64,000 nucleotides of DNA from Priapulus caudatus (taxonomy: Eukaryota; Priapulida; Priapulimorpha; Priapulimorphida; Priapulidae), in assembly GCF_000485595.1 (NCBI RefSeq), contig NW_014577131.1, forward strand, positions 146,808 to 210,807. Direction: 5' to 3'. Below, in pieces: positions 1 to 11,468 of the stretch. The notes beneath the pieces are model-generated. The model was not told where the DNA came from. It did no database searches and worked only from the letters and a program-made list of their open reading frames with translations. Positions within the stretch are counted from its first letter, which is position 1. Each line of letters opens with the position of its first letter. Position numbers and translations under genes: made by a program.

Positions 1-226
1 AGCATATATGTTAGATATGTCCACAAAGGAAAAGCAACAGAGATGTGAATGTGTTTTAATGTTTCAATATTTTTTTGGTCGAGTAACATATCATTCGGTC
101 TGGTAAAAATCTATTTTTTACTGGACCGAATGTCCAGTAAAGGATTTTGTCTTTTGGCGAGGACTGTCTTGGACATAGATTAGGACTAGGAAAGGACACA
201 GCAGCTGTGAGCAGTTGGTTGTTTAC

Positions 227-3200
227 CTTGAGCAGTAGGCTGCGGGTTCCACTGCTGATAGGCATTGCCCCATCCTTGTGGGGCGTAACCCTGCGGCACA
301 CCCGCTTGCTGAGGTGGGCCTCCGTCACCATATCCTCCTGGTCCACCCGGTCCATTAGGTCCTGTTAGCAAATGCAATCGTTAGCATTCATTACGCAGGT
401 CAGTGAAAAAAATACATGGGGGCTCGGGCGATTTAGCCCCCGAAATGCCAAAAAGAGCCCCCATAAATTTGCATAGAGTTCAATGCAAACCAAATTTTAG
501 AATGCTATTTTCATGCACGCGAGCTTGAAAAGTAGCCCCCGAAAAATAAATTATATTTTTTCCCCTGACGCAAGTAATCAGTTTAATAAAACGCTCTCAT
601 GAAGTACGACACTACTTCGCGTCACCACTGCAGCGTGCACTAGACTGCGCTCGTTAATACATTGCGCTCTAACAACACAGCGATCAGAATGATCTGCTTA
701 TCAAGCACGACTTAGTTTCGTTGCAGCGAGAGGGGGGGGAGATCGATCAAACTGCTCTCACTGGAACATCGCGCTCTGACAATGCGACAGCCTACGCACC
801 TGGAGCGCCCTGTCCGGGACCGGCCGGCGGCGGCAGACTACACTTTTCGGCGATGAGCGTCTGCGCGTGGTGTATCTGCTCGGGGTCGCCGCGAAGCAGG
901 AACACCTTCTCGTTGGGGTTGGGCGGCGGGTGCCGGTCCAGCTCTACGTGACAACCCGTCAACTGGTTGATGTTTCTTATCGTCTCGCCTCCTGAAGCAG
1001 AACCGCAGCGGTGGAAGTTTAGCAATGGACGACGGTCGTCAACCAAGTGGTACGACTCATTACCACTCGATCTGCATCGTTGGCAGGCCCGGCTCGATAA
1101 CAATCACACGTGGACGTGCATTCACACAACTTCCCACTTGCCGAAGAAGAGTCTGTGGATTTTGTTTTTAATATCGCATGTCTGGGACTGGCAACTTTTT
1201 AAAATTTCACCACAAGCTATACGGTTGAAAACACAATTTTTGAAATCAGGACTGGCAGGGTTTTCAAACTTATTTCAAAGACACACAGCTCACGCCTGCC
1301 TTGCCGATGACGAACCTGCGGCCATCACAATCATCTCCACAATGCGCGTGTGCGTATCACCCACCTTTGCCAATGACAAGCCCACATTTGTTTGCGGGGA
1401 CGTGGTAACGCACTTCATCCTGTTCGCCGCCGTAGCTGCCCCCGAAGTTTCCACCGTAGCCGCCGGGACCCCGGTCGTTGCCGCCCCAACGATCGCCCCC
1501 GCGACCACGGCCTCGCCCACCTCCTGGACCGCCGCGTGGACCGCCTTGTCTATCCTGCAAGCGAGCCAAGCATGTATGTATCTACGATGTGAGGCTTTCC
1601 CGACACGGCTGCACAGTGATAGAGCATTTGCAAGGTAACCATAGCATGTCTGTGCAAAGGTAAACATGAACAATGTCAATGGATGAGATAGACAAAACCA
1701 TACCTGAGCGCTCTGTATAATCTCATGCAACATGTTTACTGCTTTGTTCAGAGCTTCGGGATTTCCCATCACCATGCACACTCTCTCGCCATTCATCGAC
1801 GAACCATCATCTGTAAATACACACCAAGCACACGTGTGCAACGTGATACAACACCAACACACACACAAGATCTCATACATGCTATTTACATATATATGGC
1901 ATTTATAAAAAAAATACTTGTCTACATTTGCAGTAAACAGCATAGTGACCTGAGCAGCAAGATGAACACTTAATTATAACAAGAGCCGCAGAGCGTCTGG
2001 GCTCATCTGGGGTCTGTTGCTACGGTTATGAACGTACAATTTCAGTCGTGGTAGCATGACACATTTGTTAGGCGCAGATATGCAGATACGCAGTTGCGTA
2101 CACATCATTGTTAGGACACGCTCACTATCTCCCCCCATGCGATTTTGGTTTATTTTATGAAATGATACTTGCCTTTCCTTCGAATTTTGTGTCATAGATT
2201 CACAGCTATCTATTTTTATCTATCTATAAAAGATTTCAACATAGAGCATGGATCTCCAAGTTTAATTAGAGGGGGCGGGAGTCCTTCTCTCCCACTCCCT
2301 CCCCACTGCGTCCCACCTCCCTCCCCCTGCCTCCCACTTCACTCCTCTTGCCTCTCACTTCCCCCTTACCTCCCATCTCCCTCCCCCTGCCTCCCACCTC
2401 CCATCCCTTGCACAAACATCTCGCACCGACCTAATTGTAACCCCGTTTCCCGCTCGCATACACACCGTATCACCGTTTTCCTGTCCCCGTCTCAATTTCC
2501 TACTCTCTCTCTCTCTCTCTCTTAATTATAAAAAAAAAATAATTAAAACCCAGGATGATGCTTTTACTGCCCCCTCAATAATGCTTTCTTCTATGCCCCT
2601 GAGTGTAACAGTCATAGAAATCATAATATATAGTGTCTCTAATATTTCTATTGGTAAGAGCTTATGTTTCGCACAACTGTAAATGGATACGCACCGCCAT
2701 AGCTACATGATATATGTTAAGATTCAAGATGAAAAGTAAATATGTATATATTATATGGTACTAGTTATTATTTATTCGTTTAACAAATTACATGAGAATA
2801 AAATTTATTTAAACTAGGCCTATAGTTTGCCGCCGAGATGCGCTGTGCAAGTGTAATCAATAATCAAAGATGCATCGTTCCTGAAATCTACAGTAGGTAC
2901 AGGCTAAAATCCAAGTAAGTATATTCAGGCAAGCGATAATTTTGCTCAGCTGTGAGTTAACAGGTGCATTGCAGGTTGGCAGGCCAACAATTAATGATTA
3001 GAAGCGTGCCAGCCATGGCTGCCTGTGTTTTTGCCTCATGCCGAGCATTCACTGATTCATCATTCAGCCTTCAGGCAGCGCAGGGTGCTATAGACAGACT
3101 GCTTAAAAAATCATATGATTTAAGGAGCGGTAAACCTTGTTCACAAAACATTTGCCTTTGCAATTAAAACTGTGCAACTGTATGCCTCACATTGACACAG

Positions 3201-6200
3201 GTATGGGCTCTAATAATAGCAAAAGCAGTTCAGTCCTTTGCTTAAAAGTCAACAAAATCAATGTTTAACCCCTCTTTGAGGGTCAAAAGGTTATCCGACA
3301 CTTACTCTTCACATGTCAGTGGAAAGCATATTTCATGGTCCTTTCAATAAAGCCATAAAAATGCTTAGGTCACCGCGCTGAAACAAAAAAGTTTCAATCG
3401 CTCCGTCAGACCATGTCCTCAGAAAATGTCTAAAATCTGCCTGTGCCACATTGACCTTTGACCTGTGACCTCCAATTCGCCCACAGTGATGGTCTTTCCT
3501 ACATGATGCCTATACACCGACTATCACGCAGCCTAGGTCGAGCCGTTTAGATTTGTGCCCCGCAATTCTTGGCATTTCTCCCTATACCTTAAGTTAAGGA
3601 GTGAATGTTCCCCCTTCTTTTACACCTCTTGACCTTGACCCCAGCTTCGACATCCAAATCGTTTTTCGGATTACCCCCCACGTCCCGAATATCGTGACCG
3701 GTACGTCGAGCGGTTAAGATTTGTGCCCAACTGTTGACGCACGGACCGGACGACGACGACGATCATGCGATTCTACAAGCTGCCATCTGACTATGTCAGA
3801 TGAGCTAAAAACGTTATTAAATGTTATTAAAATGATTATTTGTGTGACTCATAATCAGTACCCACCTTGCTTGAACTGTAAACGGGCTCCACTTTCTGCC
3901 TGTATCTTTTTGATCATTTCTCCTCCCTTTCCAATCACTACGCCGACAGCAAACTGTGGAACAGTGACTTCTCTCCGCGTAGGACCCGCACCGTACTCTC
4001 CGCCTCCGCCTCCGCCACCTCCCCCTCCGCCCTCCGCTCCACCACCTCCCCCTCCGAACCCGCCTCCCTGCAATACATAAATACAGACAGATTAGGGAGA
4101 TCATGAGAGAGATAATTGCGATAACTTCCGAGATAATTCAGACAAGCACCACGGTAGAGCACCTGCATGTTTTAAGTATGCATGCGTTTCACTGTCTGGT
4201 ATTTATACCTGCATATTTTGAAGCAGTCTAACTGCTGACCACTTACCATGTCTTTAGAGGCAAGAAGGTCCAGAACCATTTCACGTGCCCGCTGGACTTT
4301 CAGCTGATCACCCATGATTCTGAGGGGCTTTTCAGGAGCCGTGGCCATCGTCCGTCCTGTACCATGACCATCTTGACACCAGCCTTTTCCTAAAAAAAAT
4401 CCATGAACACCCTTCTAAATGTAACATTCTCTGGTTTCTCCACTTTAAACAAAAAGACATCAAATCACATGCATATCTTGAATTAATAAATAACAAGAGC
4501 CGCAGAGCGGCTGAGCTCATCCTGGCGCGTTCTGTTGCTACGGTTATAAACTTCAGTCTGTGCGTCAGCGGTGACACATTTGCTTATGGCCGCAAGATAT
4601 GGCAGCATACGCAGTTGCAGTACACATCATGTTAGGACACGCTCACTATCTCCCCCCCATCGCGATTTTCGCGTTTATTTTATTAAATGATACTTTGCCT
4701 TTCACTTTCGAATTGTGTGTCACTAGATTCACAGCTATCTATTTTCTATCTACTTATAAAGATCTTTCAAGCATATTGAAGGGTAAAAAAAACCATGGAT
4801 CTCCAAGTTTAATTAGAGGGGGGCTGCGGAGTCCTTCTCTCCACCCTCCCTCCCACCACTGCGTCCACCTCCTCCCCCTGCCTCCCACTTCACTTCCTCT
4901 TGCCCTCTCACTTCCCCCCTTACCTCCCATTCTCCTCCCCCTACCTTCACCTCCCTCCCTGCCTCCCACCTCCCATCCCCTTGCCACAACATCTCGGCAC
5001 GACCTAATTTGTACCCCGTTTCTCCGTCGCATACACACCGTATCACCGTTTTTCCTGTCCCCGTCTCAATTTTACTACTCTCTCTCTATATTATCTTATG
5101 GACTTTGTCTCTCTCTCTTAATTATTATTAAAAAAATTAAAAACCCAGCCGGATGATGCCTTTATACTGCCCCCTTAATAATGCTTTCTTCCATATGCCC
5201 CTGAGTGACAGTTCATAGAACATCATAAATATATAGTGTCTCTAATATTTCTATGGTCTAACCAGCTTATGTTCGCACAAACTGTGTAACATGGATACGC
5301 ACGCGCCATAAGCTACATTATATATTGTAAGATTTCATAGATGAAAAGTAAATATTATATATTATAATATTGGTACTAGTTATTATTTTATTCTTTTAAA
5401 CAAAGTTAACATTGATGAATAAAATCTAATTTAAACTAGCGCCTATAGTTGCCGCGAGGATGCGCGCCGTGCAAGTGCTAATCAATTAGTCAAAGATGGC
5501 ATCGTTTCTGAAATCGTACAGTAGGTTACAGGCCTAAATATCCAAGTAAGTATATTTCAGGCAAGATTGCTTCAGCTGTGAGTATAACAGGGCATTGCCA
5601 GCAGTTGGCAGGCCAACAATTATGCATAAAGAAGCGCGTGCCAGCCATGGGCTGCCTTGGTGTTTTTTGTCGCTGGTAGAGCATATCCACTGATTCGATC
5701 ATTCAGCCTTTCAGGCCTAATGGCAGGGGTGCTATAGGACAGACTGCTTTAGAATAGATTTCATGATGATTTAAGGAGCGTAAACCTGTATCAACAAACA
5801 TTTGCCTTTTGCAATTAAACTGCTGCAACTGTAGCCTCACATTGACACAGGTATGGGGGTCCGTCCCCGGCGGGCTCTAATGAATAGCAAAAGCCAGGTT
5901 CAGTCCTTCTGTTGCACAGTGAACAAATCAGTTTAATCCCTCCTCTTGGAGCAGTCAAAAGGTTATCCGACACTTACTCTTCGTCATGTCAGCAGAGTAG
6001 GACATTTCATGTGTCCTGTTCAGAATTATAAGCCCAATAAAAAATGCTAGGTCACCGCCCCTTGAAACAAAAAAGTTTTTTCAATCGCTCCGCTCAGACC
6101 ATGTCTTACAGGAAAATGTCTAAAATCTGCCCTGTGCCACTGACCTTTTGACTGGTGACCTCCAATTTCGGCAGCAGTGATGGCTATTTCCGTACCTTTA

Positions 6201-9200
6201 TGCATGCTACTTACATTCTCGACTATCGACGAGCCTAGGGTCAGCCGGTTAGATTTTGTCTGCGCAAGTCTGGCATTTCCACCCTATACCTTAAGTTAAG
6301 CGATTGTGAATGTTCCCCCTTCTTTTACACCTTCTTGACTCTTTGACCTCTTGACCCCAGCTTCGACATTCCCAACTGCGTTTTGACGCATCCCCCAAAA
6401 CGACCCGAATATCGTGACCGTACGTCGAGCGGTTAAGATTTGTGCCCAACTGTTGACGGACGACCGACCGGACGGACGGACGGACGGACGGACAAGCGAT
6501 TCTACAAGCTGCATCTGACTATGGCAGATGAGCTAAAAACTAACATCTACACACGTAACATTTTCGACAGAAATGACATGCTGTCATATTAATAAACGGT
6601 TCATAAGGGAAACAAGCGCCTACCTGTAAACTTTTGATAGTTTCGCCACCCTTTCCAATGACAAGCCCAACTTTGCTTGCTGGGATAGGTAACTCTGAAG
6701 TGACGTTGGCACCTCCTCCATGGCCGCCGATGCCGCCGCCGCCACCGCCACCGCCACCGCCCCCAAGGCCACCCATGCCTACGCCTCCGTAACCTGGTGG
6801 CTGAACGTTGCCTTTGGAGACTATACTGTCTATCAGTTCTTTAACTTTCCTGTCAACGTAAAATAAGTGTGAGCAGACACATTATCTACCTCGTATCTTG
6901 AAAGGTTGTATCAATCGACCCACATACATAAAGTTTATCTATGAACACCTGCTAATATTCACATAAAATCAAACAGCTCTGACGTCATACATACTCGATC
7001 GCTTCAGGAGTGCCTGTGAGGGTGCATGATCGCGTCGGTTTGCCTCCACTGTCTGCAAATGATAAACAAGGTTTTCATCATGAAAACAAAAGAAACCGGT
7101 TTATTATTGTAGTAACAGAACTGGACGAACAGGCCAGCAGGCAATGTTTATTTAACAACTAAAGCCAGAAATGCTCAGTTACTTGTACAAAGCAGGGTTC
7201 AGGTCAAAAGACTCAACAACTTGCGTGTTTTGCAATTAATGAAACAGTCAGGTTAAAATTTAACACACCTGGTGCAATCTGTACTTTGGCTCCAGATTCT
7301 GCTTGAAGCCTGTTTATTTGTTCTCCTCCTCTTCCTATCACTGCATGAATAAAAGAATACAATTACCTAAACATTTTTAATGTTAGCACTACAAATTACT
7401 CGTATAGTTCAGCCTGCCACAATGGCACGTTTGCAGGAATGTAATGATAACTATTAACAGATCAGCATTGATACTTGTATTTAGGGTCCCGACACATAGA
7501 ACATGGCAACAGAATATGCCATGTGGGCTAATTTCTCATAACATTTATGCACTTACACAATCCAACCATACTGTCTGGAACTTCACATTCCTCATGTGCT
7601 ACCATTGCTAAAAGTAAACAAATAGCAAGCTTGGCAGCTTAAATGCAACACATAGGAATAGTCGGTACACAAACACAGACATAATGGAAAAGCAGTTACC
7701 ATTGTCGCTCAATGTTGAGCCCAGGCTTCAGGAATACTACCCACGAGGTTAAACCAAGCGAAATGTGTGTATGCGTGAAGAGAGGCCACAAAAGTAGCTA
7801 GCACTTTAAAGAACACGCCATATTTAAATCCAGGCATTTAGTCAGGTCCCTTAGTTCAAAATATGGGCCGAATCGTTACAGGAGTGACAAAAGTCTCAAA
7901 CTTTGCACAGTTGTAACTTATGACAGTACTATAATTATTAGAGGCGGTGACCAATGCAGATATTCATTAGAAGTGAATTACAGATGATTAAATGTTTGAA
8001 CCGCGCCCGCCCCCCATTGTATACAGCTGTTAACCCCCCCTCCCCGCGCGCATACGCTATTGCGCTATAGGCAGCATGAAAGTGTATTAACTCTCGTATC
8101 TCGCGAACTAATTGAGTTACATTTCTAGAAATCTAGATCATGGTTCATACAGGAGAACTGAACATTTTTGCAAGGACTTTTCAAGGACATTTTATCGGAA
8201 ATTCAATGACATTTTATCGGAATTCATACACAGAACAAAACATACCTGGTTTAATTTAATAACCCCATTCTTAATCACTGTCGCCTCTAAAACATACCTG
8301 GATCACATTAATAAACCCTTCTAAACACTGTCACTTCTACAACATACATTGATTTACTGACTGATTTTAATGACTTAATTACTGTAATTTGTGATCATCA
8401 TTTAACTGTCTATCGTGTCTATAGCTTTTTAAGCTCATTTAATGCAATTTTTATTGAGGTTTGTACATTATTGATGGTACAAAATTTCTTTTTATTACAG
8501 ACAAGGATTCTTTCTAAAAATTCAAGGACTTTTCAAGCACAAAATCAACATTTATTAAATTCAAGGACTCTCCTCAAATTCAAGGACTTTTCAAGGACTG
8601 TGCGAACCATGTAGATACATACAAACACATGTCTTAGCTATAATCCCCGTGAATTTTATTGAGCTTTTGTCAGCTCTGTAACAATCATGAAGCTAAGGGA
8701 CCTGACTAATTGTTATTAGTCAGTTTTCGTAAAATATCGGCTTTGCGATTGATAGTTTAGCCCGGGTAACATGAAGAATATCCCAGCAGTGACATAAATA
8801 TGAACAAAAATGCACTCACATAGTCCGACCATGCCGTCTGGAACTTCAAATTCATCATTAGAAACGGCGCCCATATTCAAGTGCCGGGGTTGTCCCACTC
8901 CTTGCATCATGGCTTGCTGTCTGGCTGCTAACTGTGCAACAATTGCTACAACAAATAACACAAATACATCGCCACAGCTCGCGTCACATGTAAGAGCTCA
9001 AACGAATCTATAAACCTCTAGCTTGCTCGCGGTAACTGGGCGCTACTTATTTATCGAGTTATGCCGTATTTTCTGAGATGAATTGGATGAAAACAACCAG
9101 ACAGCTGCCATGTCCGCTATGTTCGGTGCGACTAAAATCGGCAATGACGAGTATATGATGCTTATTTATGCTCGCGCCAACGCGAGTTGCAACGCTATGG

Positions 9201-11468
9201 TATGTCATGTCGTTTCGGGGTTTCCGCGAGCCGATCGAAACACATGCGCAGTGGAAACATGGTGGTTGGCGGTTAAAGTGAAATTTAGGTACGGCTCTTG
9301 AAATTTACACTGTGCACAGCGAACTGAGGTATTAGTTTTAATAACAACGCTGGAATACTATAAGGTGAAGGTTATACTTGATACAAAACAAGGCAGAAAT
9401 GCTTAGATGATTATTTTATTTGAGATATACGTAATTGTTCGGCAGTTTTTGTAGAGGTACAAGATTATCCAATGGATGGATGTCAGGCTGTGTATATTGA
9501 CGTTAGTCACACAGCCTGGTCGGGCTAATAGGGGAGATGTGAATAGTAGTACAGTTTCCACAGGAGTTACCAAGCGACGGGAGTTACTTACGGTCGTTTA
9601 CTGCGGCTAGTCTCTTTGGATCTGCACTTCCAACTTTAAGAAACCAAACAAGAGAATCGGTAAGAAATGCATCAGTCTGAAAACCTATGACCATGACAAA
9701 TGAACCTAATGACCATGAAAAATTTACCCATGACCCATGAAAAACTAACCATGATTGACCATAGTTTTGGTTTGTGAAACCACCTATGTATCTGTGAAAC
9801 CCAACCAAAAACGACCGTCAATGCAAAGGCAGAACAAATTAATTATTGACAACCGACTTCACTCGACTTTATGCAACATTGAAATAGGATGCCTGGATGG
9901 TCTACATCGCCCCTAGCATTTTATGCCAGGTTCCGTAGCTGCACCTGTCTCCCAATGTCTCCACGAAAAATGGCGCACAAAACGCAAAATGATCGGTCTT
10001 TTTAACACTTATTTATCTACATGGACATCTCACCTATCTTTTTGAACACTTTCCACAACTTTACACCATGTTTTTATGCATTTATTCCTCAAAGTCTTAG
10101 CACTACTTCCAATTCCGTTTGAAATGATGTGGCGTGCGCACGCGTGTCGTCACCGGATATCTAGGCAAAACACATGGCAGCTATAATGCAGCCTATTACA
10201 TTTCGGGCGACGTCACGCGTGTACACAACAGCATTTCAAACAGAATTGGAAGTAGTGCTAAGACTTTGAGGAATAAATGCATAAATACATGACCAGTGTA
10301 AAGTTGTGGAAAGTGTTCAAAAAGATAGGTGAGATGTCCATGTAGATAAATAAGTGTTAAAAAGACCGATCATTTTGCGTTTTGTTAGCCATTTTTCGTG
10401 GAGACATTGGGATACAGGTGCATCTACGAAACCTGGCATAAAATGTTCTATAGCCCTGCGGCAACTGTACGCGGGCTATAGTACTAGAGCTACGTCGCCC
10501 CATACATGATACATGCATGGAAGTGAATAAAGTCGTTTTCTGAAAACTAAAACCTTGCAAACTGTCTCTGGCTATAGTATGAAATTCATGACCGTGATAC
10601 AGTACAGGTAGGTAAGTAATGTTCCACTTCTGCTCTATCAGTACCGTCAACTACAAGCTTAAGAGTTACTAATACTACCAAGGTAAGGGTTTCAAGAAGT
10701 TAATTGGCAGTGGCTACGGTTACGGTAGCCGTATCTTAATGTCTCGAGGCTACGGGTACGGGAGTCCATTCGCTTTCATACTTAACGAGACAAAGATGGC
10801 GGCGGTGGCGCTAGATTTCGAAATAACGCCTTGGGAAATAAATTCACGATTTGAGAGTTTAGATGAGCTAGAACCCTAACCCTAACCATAACCCTAACCC
10901 TAACCCTAACCCTAACCCAAAAAAGGGGCTTGAACGACCGACGGCTACCGTACCTCCAGCCACTGCGAAGTTAATTTCACGTAACATGAAGTCCTGGAAT
11001 GTATATTACTGGATACCACTCTCCTTAAGTCACCGTTAGTCAACATACGTGATGAATCCTCTTCTACTTCTAGTGGTCGCTTAATTCCTTGGGTTGGGGC
11101 AGTTTGCTGATCGTCGGTAGTGTGAATTTTTGCTGCAATCTGAATTGATTAAACAGACAAGAAAATGTTAAAAAAACTTGACATTTGTGAAATCATTAAA
11201 TATGCCGACAGTTCTAATGAAACTGTTACTTTACATGGTAATTTCGAAGCGGTGTTTCAACGAATTTCATAGTTATTTTCGGTACGTTCGTATTAAAACT
11301 GGACGAGATGTTCGAAAACCTCCCGGTGCGGATACGCAGCCGACAATGAACAATGAAATACACTCTAAATAGAGTTACCATGCGCGCTCTCTGAAGAGCA
11401 TCCTGAAACATAGAACTTGGATCGTAACTGGTCGTCGTTGGCGGTGCCACAGCGTTGTAATCTGTCAT
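227..11468 (-). CDS. FUBP1: Far upstream element-binding protein (FUBP/KSRP family), 3' end outside window
   Basis: Nuclear single-strand nucleic-acid-binding protein with four KH domains; the family acts in transcription of MYC-type promoters, splicing and mRNA decay. Exons, 5' to 3': 11379-11468, 11049-11139, 9592-9633, 8820-8945 or 7557-7607, 7269-7340, 6995-7052, 6624-6849, 4247-4389, 3866-4067, 1704-1810, 1365-1554, 800-991, 227-361. The start [10 protein letters not shown] and the segment [15 protein letters not shown] match the FUBP N-terminal helix. The GxxG loops are IGRGGE (KH1), IGKGGE (KH2), IGKGGE (KH3) and IGKGGE across the exon junction (KH4). Poly-Gly linkers precede KH2 and KH3, and an RGRGRG linker precedes KH4. 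The last visible exon carries [10 protein letters not shown], a FUBP tail signature; the Tyr-rich activation motifs must lie left of base 227. It probably represents the invertebrate ancestor of FUBP1, FUBP3 and KHSRP, so the symbol names the family. One exon has a frameshift (see 4247-4389). Confidence 0.93.
401..567. mobile_element. hAT-type MITE in FUBP intron
   Basis: A 167-base element starts CAGTGAAAAAAATACATG and ends with the related inverse ATATTTTTTCCCCTG, with internal GGGGGCT/AGCCCCC blocks. It is flanked by ACGCAGGT (393-400) and ACGCAAGT (568-575), an 8 bp target duplication with one mismatch, as expected for hAT elements. No coding capacity. Confidence 0.7.
1974..3820. repeat. 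Dispersed repeat family A, copy 1
   Basis: About 1.85 kb in the FUBP intron between exons at 3866-4067 and 1704-1810. It begins AACAAGAGCCGCAGAGCG and ends near GTCAGATGAGCTAAAAAC. It holds a C/T-rich block (2279-2523) and a TTGACCTTTGACC-like stretch near its end. The same landmarks recur at 4497-6540 and, shortened, at 21592-22628. I see no open reading frame of note; the class is unknown. Confidence 0.85.
4247..4389 (-). CDS. FUBP1: FUBP exon for the second half of KH2, with an apparent 1-base frameshift
   Basis: The exon opens in frame with [13 protein letters not shown] and ends in another frame with [20 protein letters not shown], both typical of FUBP KH2. The frames change by one base at about 4350-4353, where one base appears to be missing. 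At 143 bases the exon is one short of the 144 needed to join its phase-0 neighbours. It lies beside an indel-rich repeat copy (4497-6540), so a sequencing or assembly error is the likeliest cause; a real null allele cannot be excluded. Confidence 0.8.
4497..6540. repeat. Dispersed repeat family A, copy 2 (indel-rich)
   Basis: About 2 kb, collinear with copy 1 over its whole length, in the FUBP intron between exons at 6624-6849 and 4247-4389. Differences from copies 1 and 3 are dominated by one- and two-base insertions and deletions rather than substitutions. It ends with a GGAC tandem run (about 6468-6493) and ATGAGCTAAAAACT. Confidence 0.85.
7557..7607 (-). CDS. FUBP1: FUBP exon 4b, alternative start of KH1
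   Basis: The 51-base segment is bounded by a TTTTAG acceptor and a GTAAGT donor, with the same phases as exon 4a. It encodes [16 protein letters not shown], clearly related to the end of exon 4a ([10 protein letters not shown]). Either exon alone keeps the frame into KH1; using both would also stay in frame but would repeat the first strand of the fold. I infer mutually exclusive use. Expression is unproven. Confidence 0.7.
8136..8612. repeat. Inverted-repeat element in FUBP intron 4
   Basis: The left edge reads ATCATGGTTCATACAG and the right edge CTGTGCGAACCATG, an imperfect inverted repeat. The interior repeats the words CAAGGACTTTTCAAGGAC and AACATACCTGG several times. It is probably a non-coding transposon remnant; the edges are approximate. 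Confidence 0.45.
8820..8945 (-). CDS. FUBP1: FUBP exon 4a, start of KH1 (long version)
   Basis: The 126-base exon enters with two bases of a split codon and leaves with one. It encodes a Gln/Ala-rich lead-in followed by [10 protein letters not shown], the first strand and helix of KH1. It joins in frame to the exon at 7269-7340, which supplies [13 protein letters not shown] shorter exon with the same phases and a related end lies at 7557-7607. Confidence 0.85.
9915..10449. mobile_element. Long foldback (palindromic) element in FUBP intron 2
   Basis: Two arms of about 230 bases are near-perfect reverse complements; for example CTCAAAGTCTTAGCACTACT at 10088-10107 answers its complement at 10232-10252. 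The arms flank a centre near 10140-10200. Non-coding. The right end abuts a copy of a small recurring module (10446-10492). Confidence 0.85.
10446..10492 (+). repeat. Recurring module GGCAACTGTACGCGGG, copy 1
   Basis: The module reads CTATAGCCC(T/A)GCGGCAAC, then TGTACGCGGGCTATAG, then TACTAGAGCTA. Other copies lie at 40802-40848 (minus) and 41380-41417 (plus). It contains an internal inverted repeat CTATAGC/GCTATAG. In the third copy TAGCTCAGCGG resembles a Pol III A box. Confidence 0.6.
10872..10919. repeat. Interstitial telomere-like CCCTAA tract
   Basis: About eight units of CCCTAA with one CCATAA variant lie in FUBP intron 2. About 115 bases upstream is the module GCCGTATCTTAATGTCTCGA (from 10728), and the same association is seen at 39487 and 41490. 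Confidence 0.85.

Noticed and set aside
9083-9301. Plus-strand frame [20 protein letters not shown]
   Set aside because: Lies in a FUBP intron on the opposite strand, has no recognisable domain and no splice partners.
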